A DNA stretch of 64,000 nt, taken from contig JBBART010000015.1 of assembly GCA_040399685.1 (NCBI GenBank), forward strand, positions 1 through 64,000. The letters run 5' to 3'. Position numbers and translations under genes: made by a program. The DNA comes from CAIQQQ01 sp040399685 (lineage in GTDB: Bacteria > Pseudomonadota > Alphaproteobacteria > Acetobacterales > Acetobacteraceae). The notes beneath the pieces are model-generated. The model was given only the letters and a program-made list of their open reading frames with translations, did no database searches and had not been told where the DNA came from. Positions 48,354 to 57,514 of this stretch are shown one piece after another; within the stretch, counting starts at the first letter, position 1; every line of letters starts with the position of its first letter.

Positions 48354-49310
48354 ATGAACCACCCCACCTCCCTTTCGGCGCCCCAGCACGGCTGGCGTCG
48401 CGGCCCGCTTTTGACCGGCCTGCCGCCACTGGATTCCACCCTCACGCCGCCGGCCTTGTCGTTCGAGTTCTTCCCGCCCCGGACCGAGGCGCTGGAAACC
48501 CAGCTCTGGAGCTGCATTCGCCGCCTCGAACCGCTCGCCCCGCGCTTCGTCTCCGTCACCTATGGCGCTGGTGGCAGCACCCAGGAGCGGACCCACCAAA
48601 CCATCACCCGCATCGCGGCCGAGACCAACCTCGTGCCGGCCGCCCACCTCACCTGCGTCGCCGCCAGCCGCGGCGAGGTCGACGATGTGGCCCGGCGCTA
48701 TTACGACGCCGGCGTCCGCCACATCGTGGCCCTGCGCGGCGACGTGCCCGGCGGCGGCGCCTATGCCCCCCACCCAGACGGGTATGCCTACGCCAGCGAC
48801 CTCGTGGCCGGCCTGCGCCGCATCGCCGATTTCGAAATCAGCGTGGCCGCCTACGCCGAAACCCACCCGGACGCCCTGAGCCCGGAAGCCGACCTCGACA
48901 ATCTGAAGCGCAAGCTGGATGCCGGCGCCACCCGCGCCATCACCAACTATTTCTTCGAGACCGACACCTACCTCCGCTTCCTGGACCGCTGCCTCGCGGC
49001 CGGCATCACCGCGCCGATCGTGCCCGGCATCATGCCCGTGTCCAACTTCGCCCAGGCCGTGAAGTTTTCCGCCATGTGCGGCGCCACGGTGCCGGCGTGG
49101 ATGGGACATATGTTCGAAGGCACAGAAGATGACGCCGAAACACGGCGCATGGTCGGCGCCGTCGTCGCGGCCGAGCAGGTTCGAATTCTGCGCGCAAACG
49201 GGATTGACCAGTTTCACTTCTACACGCTCAACCGTCCAGACCTGACATACGCCATCTCCCACATTCTGGGTGTAAGGCCAAAGACACCCGCGCATAACCT
49301 GCCGGAATAA
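48354..49310 (+). CDS. metF: Methylenetetrahydrofolate reductase
   Basis: Flavoenzyme reducing 5,10-methylene-THF to 5-methyl-THF for methionine synthesis (318 residues). LSFEFFPPRTEALE carries the catalytic Glu. VSVTYGAGGSTQERT, HLTCVAASRGE, LRGDVPGG and FFFD-like ITNYFFETDTYLRFLD and GIMPVSNF are family motifs. Start choice: an ATG at 48354 follows AGGGGCG, while one at 48324 lies inside the putative operator. The single-gene unit is divergent from mlaAC. Confidence 0.93.
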   Translation: MNHPTSLSAPQHGWRRGPLLTGLPPLDSTLTPPALSFEFFPPRTEALETQLWSCIRRLEPLAPRFVSVTYGAGGSTQERTHQTITRIAAETNLVPAAHLTCVAASRGEVDDVARRYYDAGVRHIVALRGDVPGGGAYAPHPDGYAYASDLVAGLRRIADFEISVAAYAETHPDALSPEADLDNLKRKLDAGATRAITNYFFETDTYLRFLDRCLAAGITAPIVPGIMPVSNFAQAVKFSAMCGATVPAWMGHMFEGTEDDAETRRMVGAVVAAEQVRILRANGIDQFHFYTLNRPDLTYAISHILGVRPKTPAHNLPE

Positions 49311-49414
49311 GATTACGGAAAAGTGAACGGCGCTAACCTGCTAACAACAGGCGGCGCCATCACTTCGGGCCTCGCCTCCTCGCGGGTCATCACGACCTGA
49401 TCGTGGAGCGTGTT

Positions 49415-49636
49415 ATGAACAACACATTGAACTATGCCTTGTTGATGGCCACCTCCATCGCCGGCGTCACACTGGTTCATCTCAGCCAAGCCACGCCAGC
49501 CCGCCAGGTCCACGCCTGCCTGGCGATCGGACACGACGTATGCTTCTCAGGCACAACCGAATGGGTGGCCAAGGCCGCCGAATCGTTGCCGCGTCAGCCC
49601 AGGATCATGATCGCAATGGCTGGCCAAGCCATCTGA
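49415..49636 (+). CDS. Small hypothetical protein with an N-terminal membrane/signal segment
   Basis: A 73-residue frame from ATG 49415, with GTGGAGCG about 7 bp upstream. Its first 25 residues are hydrophobic (TLNYALLMATSIAGVTLVHL) and could be a signal peptide. The rest has two Cys and no recognised motif. Its 3' end overlaps the convergent transporter gene by 32 bases. It may not be a real gene. Confidence 0.35.
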   Translation: MNNTLNYALLMATSIAGVTLVHLSQATPARQVHACLAIGHDVCFSGTTEWVAKAAESLPRQPRIMIAMAGQAI

Positions 49637-50561
49637 CCCGCCGGTAAATCGGCCCCAGCATGAAGGGGCTGAGGAACAGCGGGAACTGCACGAGTGCGAA
49701 AAACAACGCAATCCGAGGGTCCGCCCCCAACGGCAGAACCGCCAGATACAGCGCCATGTTGCGATTGCCCGCCATCAATCCGGCCGACGCCGCATGGCGC
49801 ACGCCAATCCACAGAAAGGCCACCGTGGTGACGATGTTAAGCCCAAAATCCGCAACGAAGGCGGCAACGGTCGCCTGAGCCACCCAGACGGGGTCGGCCA
49901 GCAGCCGGGCCTGCAGGCCGTCCATCACGGCAAAACCATAAAACACCACCAACCACACCACCGCCCCATCCAGCGCCGGCCCGATCGGCGCCAGCCGTGC
50001 TGGCCCAACCACCCGGCGCAGCGCCGCCGAGACCGCGAACGGAACCCCCACCACCACCGCCAACCGCGCCATGAACGCGCCCACACCGATATGCAGATCC
50101 ACACCCGCCAGCAAATGCGCCAAAGGCGGGCCAGTCAGCGGCACAACAGCGATGCTGGCCAGCGTGGCGAGCAATGTCAGCTCCGGGTCCAACCCCACCA
50201 ACCGCGCGAAGGCAGCGCCAGACGTGGCGGCGGCGCCCGTGGCAAAAATCACCACGCCCGCGGCAATGGCCGGATCAAGCGGCACCAGCCAGATCACGAA
50301 CGCCGCAATAAACGGTGAGACCAACATCTGAAACAGCACGATCGCCACCAGCCGTCCCGGCTGCTTCAAATGCGCGAACGCCTGCGGAATATCGATACGC
50401 AGCAGCACCAAGGTCACCAACAGCACAACATTGGGGGTGATGAACCACACCATCGCATGTGCCAATGGCGGCACAAGCAAGCCGCCAAACACGCCAACCG
50501 CCAGCAGCGCCGAGCCATGTCGCGCCGACCACGCCAGAAAGCGCATCGCAATGTTGGTCAT
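49605..50561 (-). CDS. Bile acid:sodium symporter (BASS)-like membrane transporter
   Basis: A 318-residue integral membrane protein with about nine or ten hydrophobic helices, the size and pattern of BASS/SBF or arsenite-permease-like carriers. Features include FITPNVVLLVTLVLLRIDIP, the small-residue motif ATGAAATSGAAFARLVGLDP in the crossover helix (x-G-A-A-A-T) and AGNRNMALYLAVLPLG. The substrate is unknown. It is divergent from pcrA by 53 bp. Confidence 0.65.
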   Translation of the reverse strand: MTNIAMRFLAWSARHGSALLAVGVFGGLLVPPLAHAMVWFITPNVVLLVTLVLLRIDIPQAFAHLKQPGRLVAIVLFQMLVSPFIAAFVIWLVPLDPAIAAGVVIFATGAAATSGAAFARLVGLDPELTLLATLASIAVVPLTGPPLAHLLAGVDLHIGVGAFMARLAVVVGVPFAVSAALRRVVGPARLAPIGPALDGAVVWLVVFYGFAVMDGLQARLLADPVWVAQATVAAFVADFGLNIVTTVAFLWIGVRHAASAGLMAGNRNMALYLAVLPLGADPRIALFFALVQFPLFLSPFMLGPIYRRVRWLGQPLRS

Positions 50562-50614
50562 GTTCGCAACACGTTCTATATCCCTGACGGCATTGCGGAT
50601 GAATCCACACTCTT

Positions 50615-52810
50615 ATGAGCGACTATCTCTCACGCTTGAACGCTGAGCAACGCGCCGCCGTCGAGCATGTGGACGGGCCGCTGCTGGTGCTGGCCGGCGC
50701 CGGCACCGGCAAGACACGGGTCCTCACCACCCGTTTCGCCCATATCCTCCTCACAAGGCGCGCCTTTCCCAGCCAGGTCCTGGCCGTCACCTTCACCAAC
50801 AAAGCCGCCCGCGAGATGCGCGAACGCGTCAGCGCCATGCTCACCGAGCCCGCCGAAGGCCTGTGGCTCGGCACCTTCCACGCCCTCTGCGCCCGCATGC
50901 TGCGCCGGCACGCCGAACATGTCGGCCTAACCTCCAGCTTCAACATCCTCGATACCGACGACCAGATGCGCCTGCTCAAACAGGTGATGGAAGCCGCCCG
51001 AATCGACCTCAAACGCTGGGTGCCGCAGGCCCTGATGGCCATCATCCAACGCTGGAAGGACCGTGGCCTCACCCCCGCCCGCGTCACCCCGGCCGAGGAC
51101 ACCGACTTCGCCGGCGGCCACGCCATCGACCTCTACACCGACTACCAGGCCCGCCTGCGCGCCCTGAACGTGGCCGATTTCGGCGACCTCATGCTCCACG
51201 TGGTGGAAATCCTGCGCGCCCAGCCAGACATCCTGGCCGATTACCACCGCCGTTTCCGCTACATCCTGGTGGACGAATACCAGGACACCAACACCGTCCA
51301 ATATCTCTGGCTCCGGCTTCTGGCCCAAAAGCCCGATGGCGGCCCCCAGAACATCTGCTGCGTCGGCGATGACGACCAATCCATCTATTCCTGGCGCGGC
51401 GCCGAGGTGGAAAACATCCTCCGCTTCGAGCGCGACTTCCCCGGCGCCCGCATCGTCCGCCTGGAAGCCAACTATCGCTCCACCGCCCCCATCCTTGCCG
51501 CCGCCGCCGGTCTGATCGCCCACAACGAAGGCCGCTTCGACAAAACCCTCCGCCCCGGACGCAAGGACGCCCAAGGCGGCCCCGTGGAACTCGTCGGCCT
51601 CTGGGACAGCGATGAAGAAGCCCGCATGGTCGGTGAGCGCGCGGAACAGTTGCACCGCACCGGACACAAATTGTCCGAAATGGCCGTGCTGGTCCGCGCC
51701 GGCTTCCAGACCCGCGCCTTCGAGGAACGGCTGATCAGACTTGGCCTGCCCTATCGTGTCGTGGGCGGATTAAGATTCTATGAACGCGCCGAAATCCGCG
51801 ACGCCATCGCCTATGCCCGACTCGTGCAACAGCCGGCCGACGATCTGGCGTTCGAGCGCATCGTCAACACGCCCCGTCGCGGCGTCGGCCCCACAGCGCT
51901 GCGCAGCCTGCACGAAACCGCCCGCGCCCGTGGCATCGGGCTGATCGCGGCGGCCAGCGAACTCATCGAAGCCGGCACCCTCAAAGGCAAATTGCGCGAC
52001 AGCCTCTCCGCCTTGCTCGCCGGCTTCCTGCGCTGGCGCGAACAGATCGCCCGCGAAGGCCACATCGTCACCATGCAGGCCGTGCTCGACGAAAGCGGCT
52101 ACACCGACATGTGGAAAGCCGACAAATCCGCCGAAGCCCCCGGCCGGTTGGAAAACCTGCGCGAATTCGTCCGCGCTTTGGCCGATTTCGACACGCTGGG
52201 CGGCTTCCTCGACCACGTCTCGCTGGTGATGGAAAACGAGGAACGCACCGAAACCGACCGCCTCAGCATCATGACCATGCACGGCGCCAAAGGCCTGGAA
52301 TTCGACACCGTCTTCCTGCCCGGCTGGGAAGAAGGGCTGTTGCCCAGCCAACGCAGCATGGACGAAAGCGGGCTGAAGGGGCTGGAGGAGGAGCGCCGGC
52401 TCGCCTATGTCGGCATCACCCGCGCCCGGCAGCGCGCCATCATCAGCTATGCCGCCAACCGGCGCATCTACGCCAACTGGCAAAGCTCCATCCCCAGCCG
52501 ATTCATCGACGAACTTCCGGAAGACGCGGTCGAACGCTCGGGCAGCGCCCAGATCCAGCGCGAACGCATGCTCGCCGCCCCCGCCTTCGGCAGCGCGTTT
52601 CCGCTGGTCGCCCGGCGTCAACACACAATCGAGTCGTGGGAGCAGCCGGCCCGGCCAGCACAGTCGGCCCAATTTGCCGTGGGCGCGCGGGTGTTCCATC
52701 AAAAATTCGGCGCCGGCACCGTCACCGGCGTTGACGACGACAAGCTAGACATCGAATTTGACAAGGCCGGCGCAAAGAAAGTGCTCGACCGTTTCGTGGA
52801 CCCAACATGA
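50615..52810 (+). CDS. pcrA: UvrD/PcrA-type ATP-dependent DNA helicase
   Basis: Superfamily 1A helicase for repair and replication (731 residues). Walker A AGAGTGKT at 27-34, LAVTFTNKAAREMRERV (motif Ia), GTFHALCARMLRRHAE, DEYQDTNTVQY (motif II), GDDDQSIYSWRGA (III), LEANYRST (IV), TMHGAKGLEF (V) and VGITRARQRA (VI) are all present. The C-terminal small beta domain GARVFHQKFGAGTVTGVDDD is the PcrA-type RNA-polymerase-binding Tudor-like fold. It overlaps prmA by 4 bases (ATGA). Confidence 0.93.
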   Translation: MSDYLSRLNAEQRAAVEHVDGPLLVLAGAGTGKTRVLTTRFAHILLTRRAFPSQVLAVTFTNKAAREMRERVSAMLTEPAEGLWLGTFHALCARMLRRHAEHVGLTSSFNILDTDDQMRLLKQVMEAARIDLKRWVPQALMAIIQRWKDRGLTPARVTPAEDTDFAGGHAIDLYTDYQARLRALNVADFGDLMLHVVEILRAQPDILADYHRRFRYILVDEYQDTNTVQYLWLRLLAQKPDGGPQNICCVGDDDQSIYSWRGAEVENILRFERDFPGARIVRLEANYRSTAPILAAAAGLIAHNEGRFDKTLRPGRKDAQGGPVELVGLWDSDEEARMVGERAEQLHRTGHKLSEMAVLVRAGFQTRAFEERLIRLGLPYRVVGGLRFYERAEIRDAIAYARLVQQPADDLAFERIVNTPRRGVGPTALRSLHETARARGIGLIAAASELIEAGTLKGKLRDSLSALLAGFLRWREQIAREGHIVTMQAVLDESGYTDMWKADKSAEAPGRLENLREFVRALADFDTLGGFLDHVSLVMENEERTETDRLSIMTMHGAKGLEFDTVFLPGWEEGLLPSQRSMDESGLKGLEEERRLAYVGITRARQRAIISYAANRRIYANWQSSIPSRFIDELPEDAVERSGSAQIQRERMLAAPAFGSAFPLVARRQHTIESWEQPARPAQSAQFAVGARVFHQKFGAGTVTGVDDDKLDIEFDKAGAKKVLDRFVDPT

Positions 52811-53697
52811 TCAAGCACAAGCTCAGCCGCCACGCCACCGCCCTCGAAACCATCAGCGTGACGATCCCCGAAGACGCCCTGGAAGCCTACGAATTGGCCC
52901 TGGGCGAAGCCTGCGGCACCATCGGCTTCTTCCTGGACGAACCTACCCGCATGTGGACGGTCGAAGGCGTGAAGGACCAGGGCAAGTTCGAGCTGGAACT
53001 CACATCCGGCCTCGCCATCGCCAGCCTCATGACCGGACTGAACCCGGAGGTCACCCGCTCCATCACGCCCGCCGATGGCTGGCTCGCCCGCACGCGTTCG
53101 GCCTTTCCGGAACAACTGGTGGGCAAGCGCTTCGCCATTCGCGGCACCCACCTCACACAGCCCGCCGCCTTCGGCCGCATCCCCGTCACGCTGGATGCCG
53201 GCGTGGCGTTCGGCTCCGGCGAACACGGCTCCACCCGCGGCTGCCTGCGCGCTTTGGAACTGGTGGCCTATCGCAAGCCCCGCCGCATCCTCGATCTCGG
53301 CACCGGCTCCGGCATCCTGGCGATGGCGGCCGCGAAACTGCTGAACCGCCCGGTGCTGGCCACCGATATCGACCCCTGGTCGGTCCGCACCGCCCGCGAC
53401 AACGCCCGGCGCAACAACCTGCACCCGCGCATGAAATTCCTCCGCGCCGATGGCTGGACCAGCCCGGTGCTGTCCACCCACGCGCCGTACGATCTGATCT
53501 TCGCCAACATTCTGGCACGTCCCTTGACGCTGATGGCCAAGCACCTCACCGCCAACCTGGCGCCTGGCGGCACCGCCATCCTGGCCGGTCTGCTCACCAG
53601 CCAGGCCAACTGGGTGGCCCATGCGCACAACCTGCGGCTGGAGCGGATGCTGGTCGAAGGCCAATGGGCCTGCCTCATCCTGCGCAAGGCAGGCTAA
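52807..53697 (+). CDS. prmA: Ribosomal protein L11 methyltransferase
   Basis: SAM-dependent methyltransferase for ribosomal protein L11 (296 residues). VAFGSGEHGSTRGCL substitutes the GTGxHxTT substrate loop; DLGTGSGILAMAA is the SAM-binding motif and FANILARPL the family NIL motif. It is coupled to pcrA and ends beside a terminator-like hairpin. Confidence 0.9.
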   Translation: MIKHKLSRHATALETISVTIPEDALEAYELALGEACGTIGFFLDEPTRMWTVEGVKDQGKFELELTSGLAIASLMTGLNPEVTRSITPADGWLARTRSAFPEQLVGKRFAIRGTHLTQPAAFGRIPVTLDAGVAFGSGEHGSTRGCLRALELVAYRKPRRILDLGTGSGILAMAAAKLLNRPVLATDIDPWSVRTARDNARRNNLHPRMKFLRADGWTSPVLSTHAPYDLIFANILARPLTLMAKHLTANLAPGGTAILAGLLTSQANWVAHAHNLRLERMLVEGQWACLILRKAG

Positions 53698-53776
53698 CAT
53701 GTGATCGCCGAAAGTCGGCCAGCTCTGCAAAGGGTTGAAAATTTCAGCCGGCAAAGAAAATGCAGGCAAGCGAAGA

Positions 53777-53799
53777 CGTTCTTTTTTGAAAAAAGAACG
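53777..53799. repeat. Hairpin A-only copy of the repeat family, convergent gap of prmA and zwf (copy 2)
   Basis: Perfect stem CGTTC, six T, G, six A, GAACG, followed by ATTTTTT. It abuts the zwf stop codon and should terminate both convergent genes. The 3' hairpin B of the other copies is absent here. Confidence 0.8.
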
Positions 53800-53804
53800 A
53801 TTTT

Positions 53805-55277
53805 TTACTGCATCTCCTCATGCCACGTGCGGCGATCGCGTTCGATGAGGGCGATGGCTGAGGACGGCCCCCATGTGCCGGAGGTGTAGGGGCGGGGGCC
53901 TTCGCGGCTGGCGTTCCAGCTGTCGAGAATGGGGCCGATCCAGGCCCAGGCGGCGGTGACCTCGTCGCGGCGCATGAACAGGGTTTGATTGCCGCGCACG
54001 ACATCCATCAGCAGCCGTTCATAGGCATCCGGATTGCGGTTGGTGAAGACGCTGGCGAAGCTCATGTCCAGCGGCACGTGTTGCAGGCGCATGCCGCCGG
54101 CGCCTGGTTCCTTGATCATGAGCCATAGTTTTACGCCTTCGTCCGGTTGCAGGCGGATGACCAGGCGGTTGGGGCGCAGTGTGCCCGCGCCCTCGCCGAA
54201 GACGGAGTGTGGGACGGGGCGGAAGGCCACCACGATCTCGCTGACGCGGGAGGCGAGGCGTTTGCCGGTGCGGAGGTAGAACGGCACGCCGGCCCAGCGC
54301 CAGTTGGCGATGTCGGCACGCAGGGCGACGAAGGTTTCCGTGGTGCTGGCGGGCTCGCCCAGTTCTTCCAGATAGCCGCGCACCGGGCCGCCGGCCGAGG
54401 CGCCGGCGCGGTATTGGCCGCGCACCGTGGCCTCCTGCGCGTGATCGCCGGTGAGGGGCACGAGCGATTTGAGGACCTTCAGCTTTTCGTCGCGCACGGC
54501 GTCGGCCGAGAGGGAGGTGGGGGGTTCCATGGCGACGAGGCAGAGGAGCTGGAGGATGTGGTTCTGCACCATGTCGCGGAGCGCGCCGGCGGTGTCGTAA
54601 TAGCCGGCGCGGCCTTCGACGCCCAAGGTTTCGGCCACCGTGATCTGCACGTGGTCGATATGCGCGGAGTTCCACAGCGGTTCGAACAGCGCGTTGGCGA
54701 AGCGCAGCGCCATCAGGTTCTGGACGGTTTCCTTGCCGAGGTAATGGTCGATTCGGTAGACGCGGTCTTCGGGGAAGCTGCGGCCGATGGCGTCGTTGAC
54801 GGCGTGGGCGGATTCGGGGCTTTTGCCGATGGGTTTTTCGACGACCACGCGGGCGTTGTCGGCGAGGCCGCAGCGGCCAAGGCTGTCACAGATGGGGCCG
54901 AACAGGTCTGGCCCGGTGGCGAGGTAGAAAACGCGGATGCGCTGGCTGTCGCCCAGGGACGTGACGAGTTCGCTCCAGCCGGCTTCGCCTTGGACGTCCA
55001 CCGGAACATAGGACAGCCGCGCCAGGAAGCGTTGCAGGGCTGTGGCGTCCCGGTCCTTGGGTTCGACATGCGCTTCGAGTGCTGCGCGGGCCATGTCGCG
55101 GAAGGCGTCGTCAGACAGGGGGCGGCGCGAGACGCCGATGATGCGCGCGTCTTGGGGAACCTGGCCATCGGCGTCGCGATGGAACAGGGCGGGGATGAGC
55201 TTGCGGATCGAAAGATCGCCGGTGGCGCCGAACACCACGAGGTCGAACGGGTCGACCGGAATTACCTGTGCGGCCAT
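53805..55277 (-). CDS. zwf: Glucose-6-phosphate 1-dehydrogenase
   Basis: Entry enzyme of the pentose phosphate / Entner-Doudoroff routes, making NADPH (490 residues). The coenzyme motif VVFGATGDLS starts near residue 14. VVEKPIGKS and the catalytic RIDHYLGKETVQNLMALRF segment follow, then the substrate motif NSAHIDHVQITVAE. It is divergent from the M20 gene (143-bp gap) and convergent with prmA. Confidence 0.95.
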   Translation of the reverse strand: MAAQVIPVDPFDLVVFGATGDLSIRKLIPALFHRDADGQVPQDARIIGVSRRPLSDDAFRDMARAALEAHVEPKDRDATALQRFLARLSYVPVDVQGEAGWSELVTSLGDSQRIRVFYLATGPDLFGPICDSLGRCGLADNARVVVEKPIGKSPESAHAVNDAIGRSFPEDRVYRIDHYLGKETVQNLMALRFANALFEPLWNSAHIDHVQITVAETLGVEGRAGYYDTAGALRDMVQNHILQLLCLVAMEPPTSLSADAVRDEKLKVLKSLVPLTGDHAQEATVRGQYRAGASAGGPVRGYLEELGEPASTTETFVALRADIANWRWAGVPFYLRTGKRLASRVSEIVVAFRPVPHSVFGEGAGTLRPNRLVIRLQPDEGVKLWLMIKEPGAGGMRLQHVPLDMSFASVFTNRNPDAYERLLMDVVRGNQTLFMRRDEVTAAWAWIGPILDSWNASREGPRPYTSGTWGPSSAIALIERDRRTWHEEMQ

Positions 55278-55420
55278 GAGGCCTCCTGCATGCGCTATTC
55301 AAGGGTGATGGTAGCGCCTTCGTTGTCGTGCGTCATGTGTCAGGGGGGCTGGTCTGCCGGGCGATGCCGGGTTCATGATGCGCTCCAGTTCCTAACCGAC
55401 CATGAACGGATCTCGGCCCC

Positions 55421-56596
55421 ATGACTGCAGCAGACGCCATTCGCGCCTATCATGATGAACTGACGGCCATTCGCCGCGATCTTCATGCGCATCCTGAGTT
55501 GGGGTTCGAGGAGACCCGCACGTCGGACATCGTTGCCGCCAAGTTGGCGGAATGGGGGATCGACGTGCATCGCAATGTGGGCGGCACCGGGTTGGTGGGC
55601 GTGCTGCGCAAGGGCAACGGCGCTGCGAGCATCGGGTTGCGGGCGGATATGGATGCGTTGCCGATTTTGGAGGCGACGGGCCTGGACTATGCCAGCACCA
55701 AGCCGGGCACCATGCATGCCTGTGGCCATGATGGGCATACGACGATGTTGCTGGGGGCGGCGCGCTATCTGGCTGAGACCGGCAATTTTAACGGCACGGT
55801 GAATTTTATATTTCAGCCGGCTGAGGAAGGCCTGGGCGGGGCGGAGGCGATGCTGAAGGACGGGCTGCTGGCGCGTTTCCCGTGCGACAGCGTGTTCGGC
55901 ATGCACAACCGTCCGGGGTTGGAGCTGGGGCGGTTTGCGATCCGGCCAGGTGCGATGATGGCGGGTGGGGCATTCTTTGACATCACCATCAACGGGCTGG
56001 GCGCGCATGGGGCGCGGCCGGAGGAGAGCGTTGATCCGGTGCCGGTGGCGGCGGCGATTGTGTCGGCGTTGCAGACGGTGGTGGCGCGGAACACGCATCC
56101 GACCGACACCGCCGTGTTGAGCATCACCTGCATGCAGGCGGGCGCTGCGTATAACGTGATTCCGGATACGGCGGTGCTGCGGGGCACGGCGCGGGCGTTC
56201 AAGCGGACCACGATGCAGAAGATCGAGGATCGGATGCGAAATCTGGCGACGTCGATTGCCGAGGGGTTCGGCGCCACGGCCGAGGTTGATTTCCGCTTTC
56301 TGTTCGCGCCGCTCGTCAATGAAGCCGAGCAGACCGGATTGTTCGCCGATGCGGCGGCCGTGCTGGTGGGCGAGGCGAATGTGGAGCGCAACGGGCCGGC
56401 GGTGATGGGGTCTGAGGATTTCTCGTTCATGCTGGAGGCGTGCCCGGGCGCGTATATCAATATCGGCAACGGGCGTGATTCAGCGCCGGTGCACAACGCG
56501 CTTTATGATTTCAACGACGAGGCCATTCCCGATGGCGCGGGCGTGCTGGCCACGCTGGTGGAGTTGAAGCTGCCGAAGTCGATGGGCGTTCTCTGA
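55421..56596 (+). CDS. M20-family amidohydrolase (hippurate-hydrolase-like)
   Basis: A 391-residue metallo-amidohydrolase. LHAHPELGFEETRTSD at the N-terminus, MHACGHDGHTTMLLGAARYL (metal-binding His), FQPAEEGLGGAEAMLKDGL and the GTARAF/EDFSFMLE motifs are typical of M20D enzymes such as hippurate hydrolase or N-acyl-L-amino acid amidohydrolase. It releases amino acids from N-acyl conjugates. It sits directly before ribokinase and faces a polar amino-acid transporter, which may import the product. Confidence 0.85.
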   Translation: MTAADAIRAYHDELTAIRRDLHAHPELGFEETRTSDIVAAKLAEWGIDVHRNVGGTGLVGVLRKGNGAASIGLRADMDALPILEATGLDYASTKPGTMHACGHDGHTTMLLGAARYLAETGNFNGTVNFIFQPAEEGLGGAEAMLKDGLLARFPCDSVFGMHNRPGLELGRFAIRPGAMMAGGAFFDITINGLGAHGARPEESVDPVPVAAAIVSALQTVVARNTHPTDTAVLSITCMQAGAAYNVIPDTAVLRGTARAFKRTTMQKIEDRMRNLATSIAEGFGATAEVDFRFLFAPLVNEAEQTGLFADAAAVLVGEANVERNGPAVMGSEDFSFMLEACPGAYINIGNGRDSAPVHNALYDFNDEAIPDGAGVLATLVELKLPKSMGVL

Positions 56597-57514
56597 GTGT
56601 CCAGAACGATCGTTGTCATCGGCAGCATCAATGCCGATCTGGTGACGTTCACCGACCGGGTGCCGGCGGGCGGTGAGACGATCATCGCCCGTGACTTCGC
56701 CATTCTGCCGGGGGGCAAGGGTGCCAACCAGGCGGTGGCGGCGGCGCGGTTGGGCGGGGTGGTGGAGATGGTTGGGCGGGTGGGGATCGACCCGTTCGGC
56801 CAGTCCAGCAGGGCCGGCCTGGTGGCGGCGGGCGTGGGCGCGGGGCAGGTGCTTGAAACCTCCGGCGTGTCGAGCGGCGTGGCGACGATTCTGGTTGATG
56901 ACAGCGGCGAAAACCGGATTCTGGTGGTGCCGGGGGCCAACGCGCACGTGACGTTGGACGATGTGGATACGGGGTTGCTCGACGCGGCTGCGCTGGTGGT
57001 GCTGCAACTCGAAATTCCGATTGAGACGGTCTACGCCATCATTGCCCGGTCTCGCGTGCCGGTTCTGCTGAACCCGGCGCCGGCGGTGGCGCTGGATGCC
57101 GCGAAGTTGCGAGGGGTGGCCTTTCTGGTGCCGAACCAGGGGGAACTGGCTTTGCTGACCGGCCTGCCGACGCGGCGGATGGATGACGTGGTGGTGGCGG
57201 CGCGCAAACTGGTGCGCCAGGGGATTGGCACGGTGATCACCACGCTTGGCGCCGGTGGCGCGGTGTTGGTGACGGCAACGCGGGTGGCGCATGTGGAGGC
57301 GCCCATGGTGGTGGCGGTGGACAGCACCGGCGCCGGGGACGCGTTTATCGGGTGTTTCGCACAGACGCTGGTGGAAACTGGCGATGTGGATGCGGCCCTG
57401 GTGCGGGCGGTGCGCTATGCGTCGTTGTCGGTGACGCGGGCGGGCGCGCAGGGTTCCTATGCCGATGCGGCCGAATTGGGCCGGCTTATGAGCGGTCCAG
57501 ATGCCGGCGGATGA
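56597..57514 (+). CDS. rbsK: Ribokinase (PfkB family)
   Basis: Sugar kinase of 305 residues: GSINADLVTFTDRVPAGGET, GGKGANQAVAAARLGG and the anion-hole DSTGAGDAFIG are the PfkB signatures, with the ribokinase-type start. The GTG start is directly after the M20 stop codon (TGA GTG). Its last 29 bases overlap the convergent ABC ATPase gene. Ribose is the likely substrate, but other pentoses or nucleosides are possible. Confidence 0.8.
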   Translation: MSRTIVVIGSINADLVTFTDRVPAGGETIIARDFAILPGGKGANQAVAAARLGGVVEMVGRVGIDPFGQSSRAGLVAAGVGAGQVLETSGVSSGVATILVDDSGENRILVVPGANAHVTLDDVDTGLLDAAALVVLQLEIPIETVYAIIARSRVPVLLNPAPAVALDAAKLRGVAFLVPNQGELALLTGLPTRRMDDVVVAARKLVRQGIGTVITTLGAGGAVLVTATRVAHVEAPMVVAVDSTGAGDAFIGCFAQTLVETGDVDAALVRAVRYASLSVTRAGAQGSYADAAELGRLMSGPDAGG

